Positions 36,426-47,000 of a stretch of 64,000 bases of DNA are shown here, piece after piece. The notes beneath the pieces were generated by a model. The model was not told the DNA's origin and did not search any database. It was given only the letters and a program-made list of their open reading frames with translations. Source of the DNA: Ulvibacterium marinum (GTDB lineage: Bacteria; Bacteroidota; Bacteroidia; Flavobacteriales; Flavobacteriaceae); contig NZ_RBCJ01000003.1 of assembly GCF_003626755.1 (NCBI RefSeq), positions 103,859 to 167,858 of the forward strand, read 5' to 3'. Positions within the stretch are counted from its first letter, which is position 1. Each line of letters begins with the position of its first letter. A program made the translations under genes and the position numbers.

Positions 36426-37021
36426 GTGGTAATCGGTTTAAATCTATTATTTCGGCAAAGTGTTTGGAAAATTTTCACGGTATTGTGAATCCCTTTTATT
36501 TTGGGTTGAACTTGCTTGCTACAAATTTTCAGGTTTTAATGATTACAGAATATGACTTTTGTCATGTTTTACCTATACAGAAGTTGTTTGGCAAGGTTTC
36601 CTGACCCCCAGCTTTCTTTTTCGGGTATAATGTCCCTACTATTGGTTCAAATCTGGCATCATCGGCAATGATGTCAAAGAGTTCATGAAAAATCACTAGA
36701 AAACCTTCCTGTAAACGATCAATTAATGAAACTATAGAAAGAAATCACAAGTAGGATTTTCTTTCAATCAGATTTTTACTGTCTATACAAAAGTCTCCTT
36801 TAAAATAATCCATCAACATATAAATATGGATTGAAGCTATTGTTTACCGTTTTTTAAATTAATCTTCTTTTGCTGTCTGAATAATTACATTTTAAGGTTG
36901 GCCAAAGCTTATCATTTTCAAGCTATTTACAATTGATACATCAAACTTCACAAACTATACAAGAATTCTCTTATTAAATGTAGGTTTTTCCTATTTTTGA
37001 GAAAATAACCTCTGATTCCAA
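36426..37021. other. Divergent intergenic region between flavin-barrel enzyme and PAS-LuxR regulator
   Basis: 596 bp, AT-rich, without a convincing gene. It contains the FNR-like promoter for the minus-strand gene (36522-36565). A small imperfect palindrome, TTGATACATCAA, lies at 36933-36944. A perfect -7-like TATTTTTG at 36992-36999 suits the plus-strand regulator that starts at 37022. No other structure was identified. Confidence 0.55.
36522..36565 (-). promoter_or_regulatory. FNR-like box and -7 element for the flavin-barrel gene
   Basis: On the minus strand ATGA-CAAAAG-TCAT (36565-36552) is followed by AAAATTTG (36529-36522) at the conserved 36-bp offset; one base differs from TAnnTTTG. 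Predicted start near 36517, leaving a leader of about 90 nt. Confidence 0.5.
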
Positions 37022-37711
37022 ATGAAACAGGATAATGCGTATGGTTTAAATTGGACTCCGTCTATTGGGAGGTATAGCTTTCTGGCCGAGATTTCCAGTA
37101 TACTTGATTCAGGAGATCGTTCAAATAACTTAATTGTAGCCATTTATCTTTTGGAGCAGAAAAGATTTTTTTATAACAATAGAGCCTTTCAGAGACTTTT
37201 GGGATACAAATTACCGCAATTCCATGAAAGAGGATGGGATTTTTGGTTTGCAAATATGTGGAGTGAAGAAGCTTTACTTATCAAAAACAAAGTGAACGAT
37301 TTTCTTACCGTTCCCTTCGACCAAAAGTTGCTGGCGCTTCGATACCATATATATGATGCGACAGGAAGCGATATCTGCCTGAAGCATGAAATGGTACTTC
37401 ACAGGAAAATAGAATTAACCTTTGTAATCAACTACCTATACAATGTTACCGAAAAAGAACGCATTGAACACTGCCTGAGCCGTATCACAAACTGCAATAG
37501 TACACCGACAGATCCTGCAAAGCTCATATCCCCTCGTGAGGAAGAAGTACTAAAATTAATAGCAGATGGCTATTCTTCCAAGCAAATCGCTGACCGACTT
37601 TTCATTAGCAATCACACTGCCATTTCTCACCGTAAACACCTTATTGAGAAGTTTCAGGTAAAGAACACCGCCCAACTTATCAAAAAGGCTTCAAAGATTA
37701 TGGAATTGTAA
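37022..37711 (+). CDS. PAS-like/LuxR-type transcriptional regulator
   Basis: 229 aa. Residues about 25-155 resemble a PAS fold (FFYNNRAFQRLLGYKLPQF, then VLHRKIELTFVINYLYNVTEKERIE). A short linker leads to a GerE/LuxR helix-turn-helix (about 168-229: LISPREEEVLKLIADGYSSK and IADRLFISNHTAISHRKHLI). No receiver domain. It lies 245 bp upstream of the giant-protein cassette on the same strand and is the likely local regulator; that link is based on position only. A TATTTTTG -7 element is present 22 bp before its start. Confidence 0.85.
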   Translation: MKQDNAYGLNWTPSIGRYSFLAEISSILDSGDRSNNLIVAIYLLEQKRFFYNNRAFQRLLGYKLPQFHERGWDFWFANMWSEEALLIKNKVNDFLTVPFDQKLLALRYHIYDATGSDICLKHEMVLHRKIELTFVINYLYNVTEKERIEHCLSRITNCNSTPTDPAKLISPREEEVLKLIADGYSSKQIADRLFISNHTAISHRKHLIEKFQVKNTAQLIKKASKIMEL

Positions 37712-37956
37712 ATCAGGAACAATTTCAGTTTCCGTTTTATCATACTCAAAGAACTGAAAATCACCATTTTTAGGGATTGCAACGGACATGCCAAATCCTT
37801 AATTTAGATTGAGTCAATAGGTCTTGATTGCCTAATAAAAATTCCTTGTTGCGCCACATTTGGCTTGTTTCCCTGAAGTTTTAGATCCTACTCGGATTGA
37901 CTTCATATTCACGATCAGATAAATATGCTGGTGGTTGCATAAATTAAAATTATTCT

Positions 37957-40590
37957 ATGTCTAAATTTTTGCACAAGTTAGATTCAGAGCTTCAGCTTAT
38001 TTATAAAAATTATTTGAATCTTCAAAAATTAGGAAAGAAAAGGATGGATTGGTTACATCCTTGTCTGTTAGAGGGAGATAAAGTGCCGGTTATTGTTATA
38101 AGTACCGCCAATCAAGTGGAACTTGAGAAATATCAATTTAATGTTGATAAACTAGAGGAGAAAGGGACGTTTTCGGGAACACTCCAACTCGGTAAAATTG
38201 AAGAATTCGTTTCACTAAAACAGGTACTGTTCATAAAATTTGCCGGCGAACCCGCCGACATTCCCATAAGCATAAAAATAGATCCCCGCCTTAAAGTCAT
38301 AATGAATAAACCGAACAAGTACGCGACTAAAAAAGAGACTGGTAAAAGTGGTGGTGTAGAATCTCTGGGAGTGCTATTGAAGTTTAGAGGTTCTTATGAA
38401 TTTCTTACTGTCCTAGGTTGCCAAGTTATCAGTGTGGTGGGCAATATCGCAGCTGTTCGAATACCAATTGATAAAATTGTAAGTGTTGCAAACCATCCTA
38501 ATGTAATTCGTATAGAAACCAATAGAAGTTACAGTCCGGACCTAGACGAAACTGTAGAACATGTAAATGCTCATAATTTGAGAAACGATAGCCCTCCTTT
38601 TTCTGGTACAGGTAAATTCACCGGTAAAGGTGTTATTGTTGGTATAATAGACTCTGGTTTCCAATATAGCCATGGTGTGTTTAGGGATCCAGCAGATAGT
38701 TCAAAGTCCAGGGTTCTTTTTTTATATGATCAAAGCCTTGATCAAGAACCAGGAGATAACATTCCCATTGATATGATTGGTAACCCACTTCCCAAGGGAG
38801 TAATCTATACCAAGGAGCAATTGGAAAGTGCTATGGCCGCTGAAGATCCCCTGACAGTCGTACGCCACAGGCCAAAGGGGCACGGAACCCGTGTTGCAGG
38901 AATCGCTGTCGGCAATGGGGCGCAAGCAGGTAATTGTCACGGATCATACCACTATGTAGGTGTAGCACCCGAAGCAGATATTATTTTAGTGAGATTAATA
39001 ACGGGGAGTACAGGACAGCTTGGTACTTCGGATAATCTCGTCGAGGCCATCACATTTCTTATGCGTAAGGCTGAGGAAGCTGACAAACCACTAGTGATAA
39101 ATATTAGTCAGGGTGACAACTTAGGCGCACATGATGGATCCTCCTTGGTGGAAGAGATGATTGATCTGTTTCTTTTGCTAGGAATAAATGAAAGCTCTAA
39201 AGGGTTTACCATTGTAAAATCTGCGGGAAATTTAGGCAATAAAAAAAGACATGCTGAGACGAACGTTCCAGCTAATAATGCAGGTGCACCGGTAGAACTA
39301 AAAATCAATGTGGTCCCGCCAAAAAATAGTGATGATCAAAGGGACATAGAGATTGATATTTGGTATGACGGAGCTAGTGATCTTGATATTGAAATAGTAC
39401 CACCTGGTGGTAATATCACTGGAACCAACACCGCAAGCCCCGGGGACAACGTAAGTTTTACTGAAGATACTAAGAACAGCACAATTACAATAGATTCTCA
39501 GACTCTTCAAACAAATGGCAAAAAACGAATCTTCATTGATATTGATGCAAACAATCCTGATCATAGTTTATCCGGGGTGTGGACAATGAAGTTGACCAAC
39601 ACTACTGCAACAGCCACAGATATTCATGCATATATTGAACGAGATCAACTGGCAACATTTTCTACATTTTTTACAAAGTCAGGAACGATCAGTATACCCG
39701 GAACTGCAGAATTAATAATTACAGTGGGCAATCATACTACAAAAGGCAAGAGTTCAGGCGGATTATATACATCATCAGGTAGGGGTCCAACCTCTGATAA
39801 TAGGATAAAGCCTGAAATTTCTGCTCCAGGAACTAACGTCTATTCTGCCCGACACGATCCAGATGCAGGTTCATGTTGCGATTGCTGTTACGATTTTTAT
39901 ATAGCAAAAACGGGCACAAGCTATTCTGCTCCTCATGTTTCAGGAGCTGCTGCACTTCTGTTAGAAAAAAACCCCGAGCTAGACAATGATGAAATAAGAC
40001 AGGCATTGATGGATACCGCCGTGACGGACAGTTTTACAGCAGCGGTACCTAATAACAAGTTTGGCGCTGGAAAACTTGATGTTCAGGCGGCAGTCGACTC
40101 CGTTGCCGTAGGAATTACTATGAATTCAAGTTTTTTTGAAAGAGAAAGGTTTCAAACTTTTAATTTAAATCCGGAACCGCTCTTCGCAAAAAATTCACCG
40201 ATTTCAAGACTAACCGAGACTCCAAAAGGAAAGGAACTCTATGGACTTCTGCTAGGAAATTACCGTGAAATCAGAGATTTGGTTAATACCAACAAGCGCA
40301 TGGCTACAATTTGGCATAGGAATAAGGGCCCACTTTTGGTACACCATCTAAACAGAGCCTCTTTACTACCCTCGGTTGCAGTACCAACCAAAATTGAAGG
40401 TACACCGCTAATTCAGTATTTGACAAATATTGTATCCGGCCTTAAAAATTATGTGAGCCCCAAAACCTGCGAAGCATTAAACAAGGCTATGGAGGAAGTT
40501 CCTCATCTGATTGGAAATACATTTAACCAGTTTGTTTCACGGTATGAAGAAATGATTCTTGAATCGGATAAAATGAACGCCCATGTCTAG
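37957..40590 (+). CDS. Subtilisin-like (S8) protease heading the giant-protein cassette
   Basis: 877 aa, no signal peptide. Residues 1-200 are a prodomain-like region. Catalytic triad: Asp232 (IIDSGFQYSHG), His309 (KGHGTRVAG), Ser655 (TGTSYSAPHVSG); oxyanion Asn425 (KSAGNLG). A beta-sandwich-like insert (about 445-590) separates Asn and Ser. Cys640, 641, 643 and 644 form a CCDCC cluster 11 residues before Ser655, an unusual feature. Residues 720-877 form a helical tail of unknown fold. Its stop overlaps the next start by 8 bp. It could process the other cassette proteins or a target; this is inference from linkage. Confidence 0.9.
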   Translation: MSKFLHKLDSELQLIYKNYLNLQKLGKKRMDWLHPCLLEGDKVPVIVISTANQVELEKYQFNVDKLEEKGTFSGTLQLGKIEEFVSLKQVLFIKFAGEPADIPISIKIDPRLKVIMNKPNKYATKKETGKSGGVESLGVLLKFRGSYEFLTVLGCQVISVVGNIAAVRIPIDKIVSVANHPNVIRIETNRSYSPDLDETVEHVNAHNLRNDSPPFSGTGKFTGKGVIVGIIDSGFQYSHGVFRDPADSSKSRVLFLYDQSLDQEPGDNIPIDMIGNPLPKGVIYTKEQLESAMAAEDPLTVVRHRPKGHGTRVAGIAVGNGAQAGNCHGSYHYVGVAPEADIILVRLITGSTGQLGTSDNLVEAITFLMRKAEEADKPLVINISQGDNLGAHDGSSLVEEMIDLFLLLGINESSKGFTIVKSAGNLGNKKRHAETNVPANNAGAPVELKINVVPPKNSDDQRDIEIDIWYDGASDLDIEIVPPGGNITGTNTASPGDNVSFTEDTKNSTITIDSQTLQTNGKKRIFIDIDANNPDHSLSGVWTMKLTNTTATATDIHAYIERDQLATFSTFFTKSGTISIPGTAELIITVGNHTTKGKSSGGLYTSSGRGPTSDNRIKPEISAPGTNVYSARHDPDAGSCCDCCYDFYIAKTGTSYSAPHVSGAAALLLEKNPELDNDEIRQALMDTAVTDSFTAAVPNNKFGAGKLDVQAAVDSVAVGITMNSSFFERERFQTFNLNPEPLFAKNSPISRLTETPKGKELYGLLLGNYREIRDLVNTNKRMATIWHRNKGPLLVHHLNRASLLPSVAVPTKIEGTPLIQYLTNIVSGLKNYVSPKTCEALNKAMEEVPHLIGNTFNQFVSRYEEMILESDKMNAHV

Positions 40591-43500
40591 TGCCGGTACA
40601 TTTGAGTTAATTTTAAAATATTTAGCTGAGGCCTTAGTACCACTTTCTGAAGAGTTAAGTCATGGATTCCTCCATGAAATGGGCGTGGGGATGCCGGCTT
40701 CATGGCATTCCAATGGGCAACTTACGGGAGCCATAAATAATGTCCAATCAGTAAGTGGCACGCTTTCGGCAGCTATGGCGGAATTGCAACAGGCAATTGA
40801 TGATGGAAATACCCTGCAAATCATCGCAAAGGGTGTTGTACTTGGAGAAAGGGTTTCATCAGTTATTCATAGTGCAATTCAGTTGGGTGATACCGTTAAC
40901 CAAATGGCCCAGGGCGACGCATCATTATCCGCTGCCCAAAAAGCACATTTCCAGAATTTCTTTGACCGATTTATTCCACGCATACTCGAATCTATGGCGG
41001 TTCGTCTTCTCGAAGAAAAAGTACCCAAATTTTATGGTGTATTGGATTTTATGGGCTTTGCAGAAAAGAACCTTATAAATGAGGGCAGTGAAGATTTCAC
41101 CCAACCTCCCTATTTAGAGAGGAGGTTGGAGTTGAGCAGGCTGGTGGACCTTTTTAACTCTCCTGCTTCATATATTCAAGACCTGACGGATCTTGGCACT
41201 CCTACTTTTGACGGCAGAAAATTATTTGAACGCATTGAAAAGATTACTCGGCCACTTGACTTTCCAACCCAAATAATTGATGTTGGTGTGCAACCTCCGA
41301 TTTTTGAGATGTTCCTTTTGAGCCTGCAAGCAAATAATGCCTTTAATCCACCAGCACTTGGTTTTGAATTACGTATCCCTGGAAATGGACAAATCGAAAA
41401 TAATTATCCGTTAATTGCTCCCTGGTCATTAAAATCGAGTTTTGGGGGTAGTTTTGCCGCAGGAATACAAGGGGTGATTGATATCCCGAACAGTAATTTT
41501 ATACTTCAACCCCCAACAGGAGAGATTAACTTAACTGTAAGTAACGAACTTATTGCAAACATCCCCGGAAGGCCAATGCTATTGGTAGGTCTGCCCGGAG
41601 GTACAAGGTTGGAGGTCGGGAAAGTTAGTTTTGGAAATACTATAAGTGCCAACTGGAATCCAAGTGAAGGCACAGCCGCCTTTGATCCCTCTTTTTCATT
41701 GGCTTTGGAAGAAGGGAAATTGACCTTAGATTTTTCCGGAGGCGATGGTTTTCTTTCTTCAGCTATACCCATGGAAGTTGCAGAGGCCAACTTTTCGCTA
41801 AATGCCAATTTTGCAGCCGATAAGGTGATGATTCAGGGGAGTGGAGGTCTAGAGCTTCAATTTCCGACCCATATTTCACTGGGACCACTGGAAATTGAAA
41901 GTATTTATTTTATCGCCAATCTATTCAATCCCAAGCCAGTATCCATTGAACTTAGTAGTAGTTTGAAACTAAATCTTGGCCCTCTTGCGGCATCAGTTGA
42001 TCGCCTGGGGGCAAATATTTCATTTGATATACCTGATGATGGGCAAGGAAATCTGGGACCTCTGGATTTTGACTTGAGCTTCAAACCCCCTAATGGAGTA
42101 GGTTTATCTGTTGATGCCGGAGTCGTAAAGGGCGGCGGCTATCTGTTTTTTGATTTTGATAATGAAGAATACGCAGGTGCCCTTGAACTCACCTTTGCCG
42201 AATTCCTGTCCTTAAAGGCCATCGGGCTGATTACCACTAAAATGCCTGACGGTTCGGACGGCTTTTCAATGATAATCATCATCACAGCTGAGTTTACCAT
42301 ACAGTTAGGGTTTGGGTTTGTATTCCTGGGAGCCGGAGGCTTACTGGGATTGCATCGCACCATGAAACTCGAACCGCTGGCTGAAGGAGTTCGTACGGGA
42401 GCTACCAGCGGCATACTGTTCCCTACAAATGTGGTGGAGAATGCCCCAAAAATAATCAGCGACCTTAAGGTATTCTTTCCGGTTGAAGAGGGCAAATTCC
42501 TCATAGGTCCTATGGTCAAACTGGGATGGGGGACACCTACCCTTATAAGTATTTCATTGGGAGTTATTATTGAAATACGAGTGAATAATGGCGGAGGAAT
42601 TGAGAGAATTGCCATCCTAGGGGTCCTTAAGTGTATCTTACCTGATGAAGAAGCCGCTCTTCTGGTGTTACAAGTAAGTTTCATAGGTGCCATAGATTTT
42701 CAGAAGAAAAATGCATTCTTCTTTGCTTCAATTTTTGAGTCCCGTGTATTATTCATCACCATTGAAGGTGAAATGGGCGTGCTCGTAGCCTGGGGTGATG
42801 ACTCCAATTTTGTGGTAAGCGTTGGAGGTTTTCATCCGAGATTTAACCCGCCTCCGTTACCATTTCCGGTTCCGAAAAGAGTCGCCCTAAATATTTTAAA
42901 CGAATCCTGGGGTAAAATACGTGTCGAGGGATACTTTGCCGTTACCACCAACACAGTACAGTTAGGATGTAAGCTTGAACTTTATTTTGGCTTCAGCGAA
43001 TTTAAAATTGAGGGACACCTGGCCTTCGATGCCCTGTTCCAGTTCGATCCTTTCTACTTTGTCATTGAAATATCCGGAAAAGTATCGCTTAAGGTATTTG
43101 GTTTTGATCTGTTTACGATCAGCCTGAAGTTCTCTCTAGAGGGAACATCTCCATGGCGAGCTACTGGTTATGGAAAACTCAAAATACTCTTCTTTAGCTT
43201 TAAAGCCAAGTTTGATAAAACCTGGGGCGACAGCAAGAATACAAAACTGCCTCCAATTTCAATTATCCCCTTACTCGAGGCAGAACTTCAAAACATTCAA
43301 AACTGGCAGGCCCTAGAACCCGCATCAACAAGCGGTTTACTCGTTTCGCTAAGAGAAGTTCCGGATTCAGATGACAGCATTGCGCTACACCCGGTAGGTA
43401 CCTTAAGAGTGAGCCAGCGTGCCCTGCCTTTGAAGATTCATCTCGACAAATTCGGTAGTAAAAAACCTGATGATGCAAACAAACTGGAGGTTGAAGTAAG

Positions 43501-44026
43501 CGGACCGCTGCAAAAAATCTCTGATATTAAAGAATCGTTTGCCAGGGCACAGTTCCAGGATATGAAAGACAGTAAAAAGCTGAGCAGCCCAGCCTATGAA
43601 AAAGAGGATGGTGGTTTGGAACTCTCTGTCACCGGAGATCAGACACGATTTGGAAAGATTACCGTGCGTCATGTACGCTACGAATTGATTACCATAGATA
43701 CGGCCTATAAGCGAAGGCGCAGGCGTTTCTTCAATTGGTCACAGCGACTGTTTGTGCACTTCTTTGCCAATTCTGCGGTGCGAAGAGTTTCAGTCTCTCA
43801 TAGGGTGAAGAAGGAATTCCAGCCATTTGATGAAAAAATTGACGTACGGGCTGGCGCCTATACCGTTGCCTTTAATAAGGACAATAAGCCTTTCAATAAA
43901 GATGCAACGAATTTCGAAAGTATGGCCAGAGCAGATGAGTTTATAAACGAATTGATCTCGGATGATCCGCATATGGCTGATGCTGTGCATACTATTCCTA
44001 ATAACGAAGTAAATCTGGTTCAATGA
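40583..44026 (+). CDS. DUF6603-type large protein
   Basis: 1147 aa, no signal peptide. Residues 1-220 are helical; the middle is built of beta-rich segments with many paired amphipathic strands (for example FSLALEEGKLTLDFSGGDGF, ANFSLNANFAADKVMIQG). The block at about 570-720, with FGFVFLGAGGLLGLHRTMKLE, GILFPTNVVENAPKIISDLK and FFPVEEGKFLIGPMVKLGWG, matches what I recall of DUF6603 proteins, whose function is unknown. The long strand-rich architecture suggests a lipid-facing groove or structural scaffold. Overlaps the protease by 8 bp and the next gene by 4 bp (ATGA). Confidence 0.75.
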   Translation: MSSAGTFELILKYLAEALVPLSEELSHGFLHEMGVGMPASWHSNGQLTGAINNVQSVSGTLSAAMAELQQAIDDGNTLQIIAKGVVLGERVSSVIHSAIQLGDTVNQMAQGDASLSAAQKAHFQNFFDRFIPRILESMAVRLLEEKVPKFYGVLDFMGFAEKNLINEGSEDFTQPPYLERRLELSRLVDLFNSPASYIQDLTDLGTPTFDGRKLFERIEKITRPLDFPTQIIDVGVQPPIFEMFLLSLQANNAFNPPALGFELRIPGNGQIENNYPLIAPWSLKSSFGGSFAAGIQGVIDIPNSNFILQPPTGEINLTVSNELIANIPGRPMLLVGLPGGTRLEVGKVSFGNTISANWNPSEGTAAFDPSFSLALEEGKLTLDFSGGDGFLSSAIPMEVAEANFSLNANFAADKVMIQGSGGLELQFPTHISLGPLEIESIYFIANLFNPKPVSIELSSSLKLNLGPLAASVDRLGANISFDIPDDGQGNLGPLDFDLSFKPPNGVGLSVDAGVVKGGGYLFFDFDNEEYAGALELTFAEFLSLKAIGLITTKMPDGSDGFSMIIIITAEFTIQLGFGFVFLGAGGLLGLHRTMKLEPLAEGVRTGATSGILFPTNVVENAPKIISDLKVFFPVEEGKFLIGPMVKLGWGTPTLISISLGVIIEIRVNNGGGIERIAILGVLKCILPDEEAALLVLQVSFIGAIDFQKKNAFFFASIFESRVLFITIEGEMGVLVAWGDDSNFVVSVGGFHPRFNPPPLPFPVPKRVALNILNESWGKIRVEGYFAVTTNTVQLGCKLELYFGFSEFKIEGHLAFDALFQFDPFYFVIEISGKVSLKVFGFDLFTISLKFSLEGTSPWRATGYGKLKILFFSFKAKFDKTWGDSKNTKLPPISIIPLLEAELQNIQNWQALEPASTSGLLVSLREVPDSDDSIALHPVGTLRVSQRALPLKIHLDKFGSKKPDDANKLEVEVSGPLQKISDIKESFARAQFQDMKDSKKLSSPAYEKEDGGLELSVTGDQTRFGKITVRHVRYELITIDTAYKRRRRRFFNWSQRLFVHFFANSAVRRVSVSHRVKKEFQPFDEKIDVRAGAYTVAFNKDNKPFNKDATNFESMARADEFINELISDDPHMADAVHTIPNNEVNLVQ

Positions 44027-47000
44027 GCAAAATACTTTCATCATATTCATTTCTACCATGGATCAGGCAAGGAATAGCAAACCAGATCCAGGTCGAAGAT
44101 CATGACCCAACAGTAAAGCTAAGGGCCCCCATCACTGTCGATCTTAGTATAAAAGCGGATGGACAGGTTGTGAACCCGCCCATATCACAAACCGTTGGCT
44201 TGTATGGCCCGGCAGATATTATTGGGATCGATTCCAGGGCTGTGGTTAAAACTGAGCCGCGAAACTGGATTACGAATTTTGAACCAAATTACCTGGCATC
44301 AATTGACTTGATCCACAAAGACTATCCCTGGAGATATACACCGGCTAAGCCAGATAATAAGGATCGCTTACGACCCTGGATTACCCTAGTTGTCCTGGAG
44401 GAGAGCGAATTTGAAAATGGTAAAAATATGGCGGACCGTCCCCTGTCATATATCGATCTGAAAATAGCTGCATCGGAAGTATTTCCACCTGCAGATCAGT
44501 TGTGGGCATGGGCCCATGTGCATGTGAACACCGATCTGATCGAAGATGATCTACCAAATCCTGATGATCCACAAACCCCTATTCAAAGGGTAATTTCAGA
44601 TCCTGCAAATCAAAATCAGGCCACGCAAATAAAAGACGATTTTGAGGAGTTCGTTGGTCAGGATCCGGATAATACCTTCTCCCGGATAATTTGTCCGCGC
44701 CGCCTAGAAGAAAATAAGGCCTACCATGCATTTTTGATTCCGACTTTTGAAAGCGGGCGCCTTGCTGGCCTGGGACTGGATGTAGAAGGCATTTTCGATG
44801 CCGAGGCGACCTTAAATGCAACGACCTCGGCCTGGGAAGACTACGCAGGTAAGACAGAGCCGGCCTCGTTTCCTGTATACTACCAATGGTATTTTAGAAC
44901 GGGCACAGTCGGCGATTTTGAATATCTGGTACGTTTGCTGGAACCAAAGCCGGTGGATAACCGTGTGGGCCGCTGGGACATGGATGTCAGAAATCCAGGC
45001 TCTAATATAGAAGGGATAGGGGATTTGGATGAGAATGGCATTCCGGTGAATCAATTGGGAGGCATTCTGCGCCTTGGTGGAGCACTGCAGGTACCGGTCA
45101 ATTCCATGTCGGATACAGAGAAGGTTGAATATAATAACTACAACGAGTGGGCAAAAACTCCCTATCCACGTGAATTTCAAAAACAGCTCGCTGCCTTTAT
45201 TAACCTGGCGGACGATTATTCAAAAGACACAGCAAAAACTGCACATCAAAATCCACAATTGTCGGATAAGATCATTAGTGAATCAGCCGCTGAAAATGAA
45301 CCTGACCCATTAATAACGGCGCCATTGTACGGGCGTTGGCATGCGTTGACCAATCGATTGCTGGAAGCCGGAGATTCGATACCTGATAACAACTGGGTTC
45401 ATGAATTGAATCTAGACCCCCGCTTCAGGGTGGCAGCAGGATTTGGTACAGGTATAATACAGACCAACCAGGAGAAGTACATGGAAGCCGCATGGGAGCA
45501 AATAGGAAAGGTAATAGAGGCCAATCGGCAAATTCGTCAGGCACAGCTAGCACAGGCGGTAAGTAAATACTGGTTCAATGCCCATGTGAAATCACTTCAG
45601 AAAACAAATGAAGGTGCCTTTATGTGGTTAACTCAACCGATGCAGGCTAGAGTCTTATCCAATGGGTTGACCCTAGAGAAAAATGAAGAGGTACTGACGG
45701 TACATCACCATGTGAAAACCAGTAAGGTTCCGGCGGTAGCTTTTGCTCCGGAAATGCGAAAATTCATGCGCCCAAGAGGGCGTATGGTAAAGACTTTGCC
45801 TTTCACTAAGGATATCAAGCCTGAAACCGCACTGGTAGATCGAATTAATACAGGGGAAGTTAAGCCGGCCCCAGAAAAAAAAGTCCCTAAAGATTTACCA
45901 ACTATCGAAAAAGTTATCCCAACCCTGAAACCTCAAAATGTTCCCGGTTTCTTAATGAAATGGATGGAAAAGCACAAATGGCTAAAATACCTTTTCTTAG
46001 GGATAGCGTTGTTGATCCTTCTCTTATTAGTGATTTTTGTCTCTCCGAATATTTCAAGCTTTTCAATAGGTTTACAAACAATTTCAGGTATCGCAGCCTT
46101 TGTTGCACTTCTTTTGTTATTCCTGTTTTTCAGGATGTTGCGATGGGAAAATGAAGTGGACAAAGCAGATAGTTTGGATCCTCTGGAGCAGACTCCCGAG
46201 GCTGTTGATGATTACGAGTCATTTCCTGACTTTGAATTGACCTTGCCAGGCGATAATGTAAGTTTTAGACCGGGCACCTCAGATAGCAATGAGGGAGTTC
46301 GCTTTAAAGCAGCACAAAGAGATGTAGGTGAAATGATGCAGGGGCATATTGAGGCATCTTTCGAACCCATAAAACCTCAGCTAAACCTCCAGGACATCTC
46401 TGCGGCCACATTAAGGACCATAGATCCAAAAGTAACCATTCCGGGATTCGTTCTGAACAACAAAATATTAATTCCGGACAGAATTAAATTGGGGCTTGCA
46501 AAGCCGGAAGTATTTAAAGAGGCTATGGCTTATCCTGAAATTGATACGCCGATGTACAAGCCTTTAATAGATATTTCCGCAGACCTTTTCCTTCCCAATA
46601 TAAATCTTATAGAACAAAATTCTATTTCCCTGCTCGAAACCAATCAGAAATTTATTGAAGCTTATATGGTTGGGCTCAATCACGAATTTGCCAGGGAGTT
46701 AATGTGGCGCGAATATCTTACGGACCAGCGGGGAAGTTATTTTCGGCAGTTTTGGGATGTGAGTGAATATTTGTTCGATCAGGAGGAGATTGATAAAATG
46801 CTACAGCAAATAGGGAATGACTTGGGTGAAGATGCAACTCCGGAAGAAATTGCAAAGAAATTAAAGGAAACAATTAAGGAAAGGCTGAAGGACATTCCCG
46901 TATTACATCGTTGGTCCAAACATTCAAAATTAGGAAGCCATGACAATCGCGAGGAGCCTGGTGACAATGAGCAGGAGGTGGTGCTTGTGATTCGCGGGGA

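Noticed and set aside
36413..36604. 63-codon plus-strand frame over the flavin-barrel promoter
   Set aside because: It covers the FNR-like box and start region of the opposite gene; composition is that of noncoding DNA.
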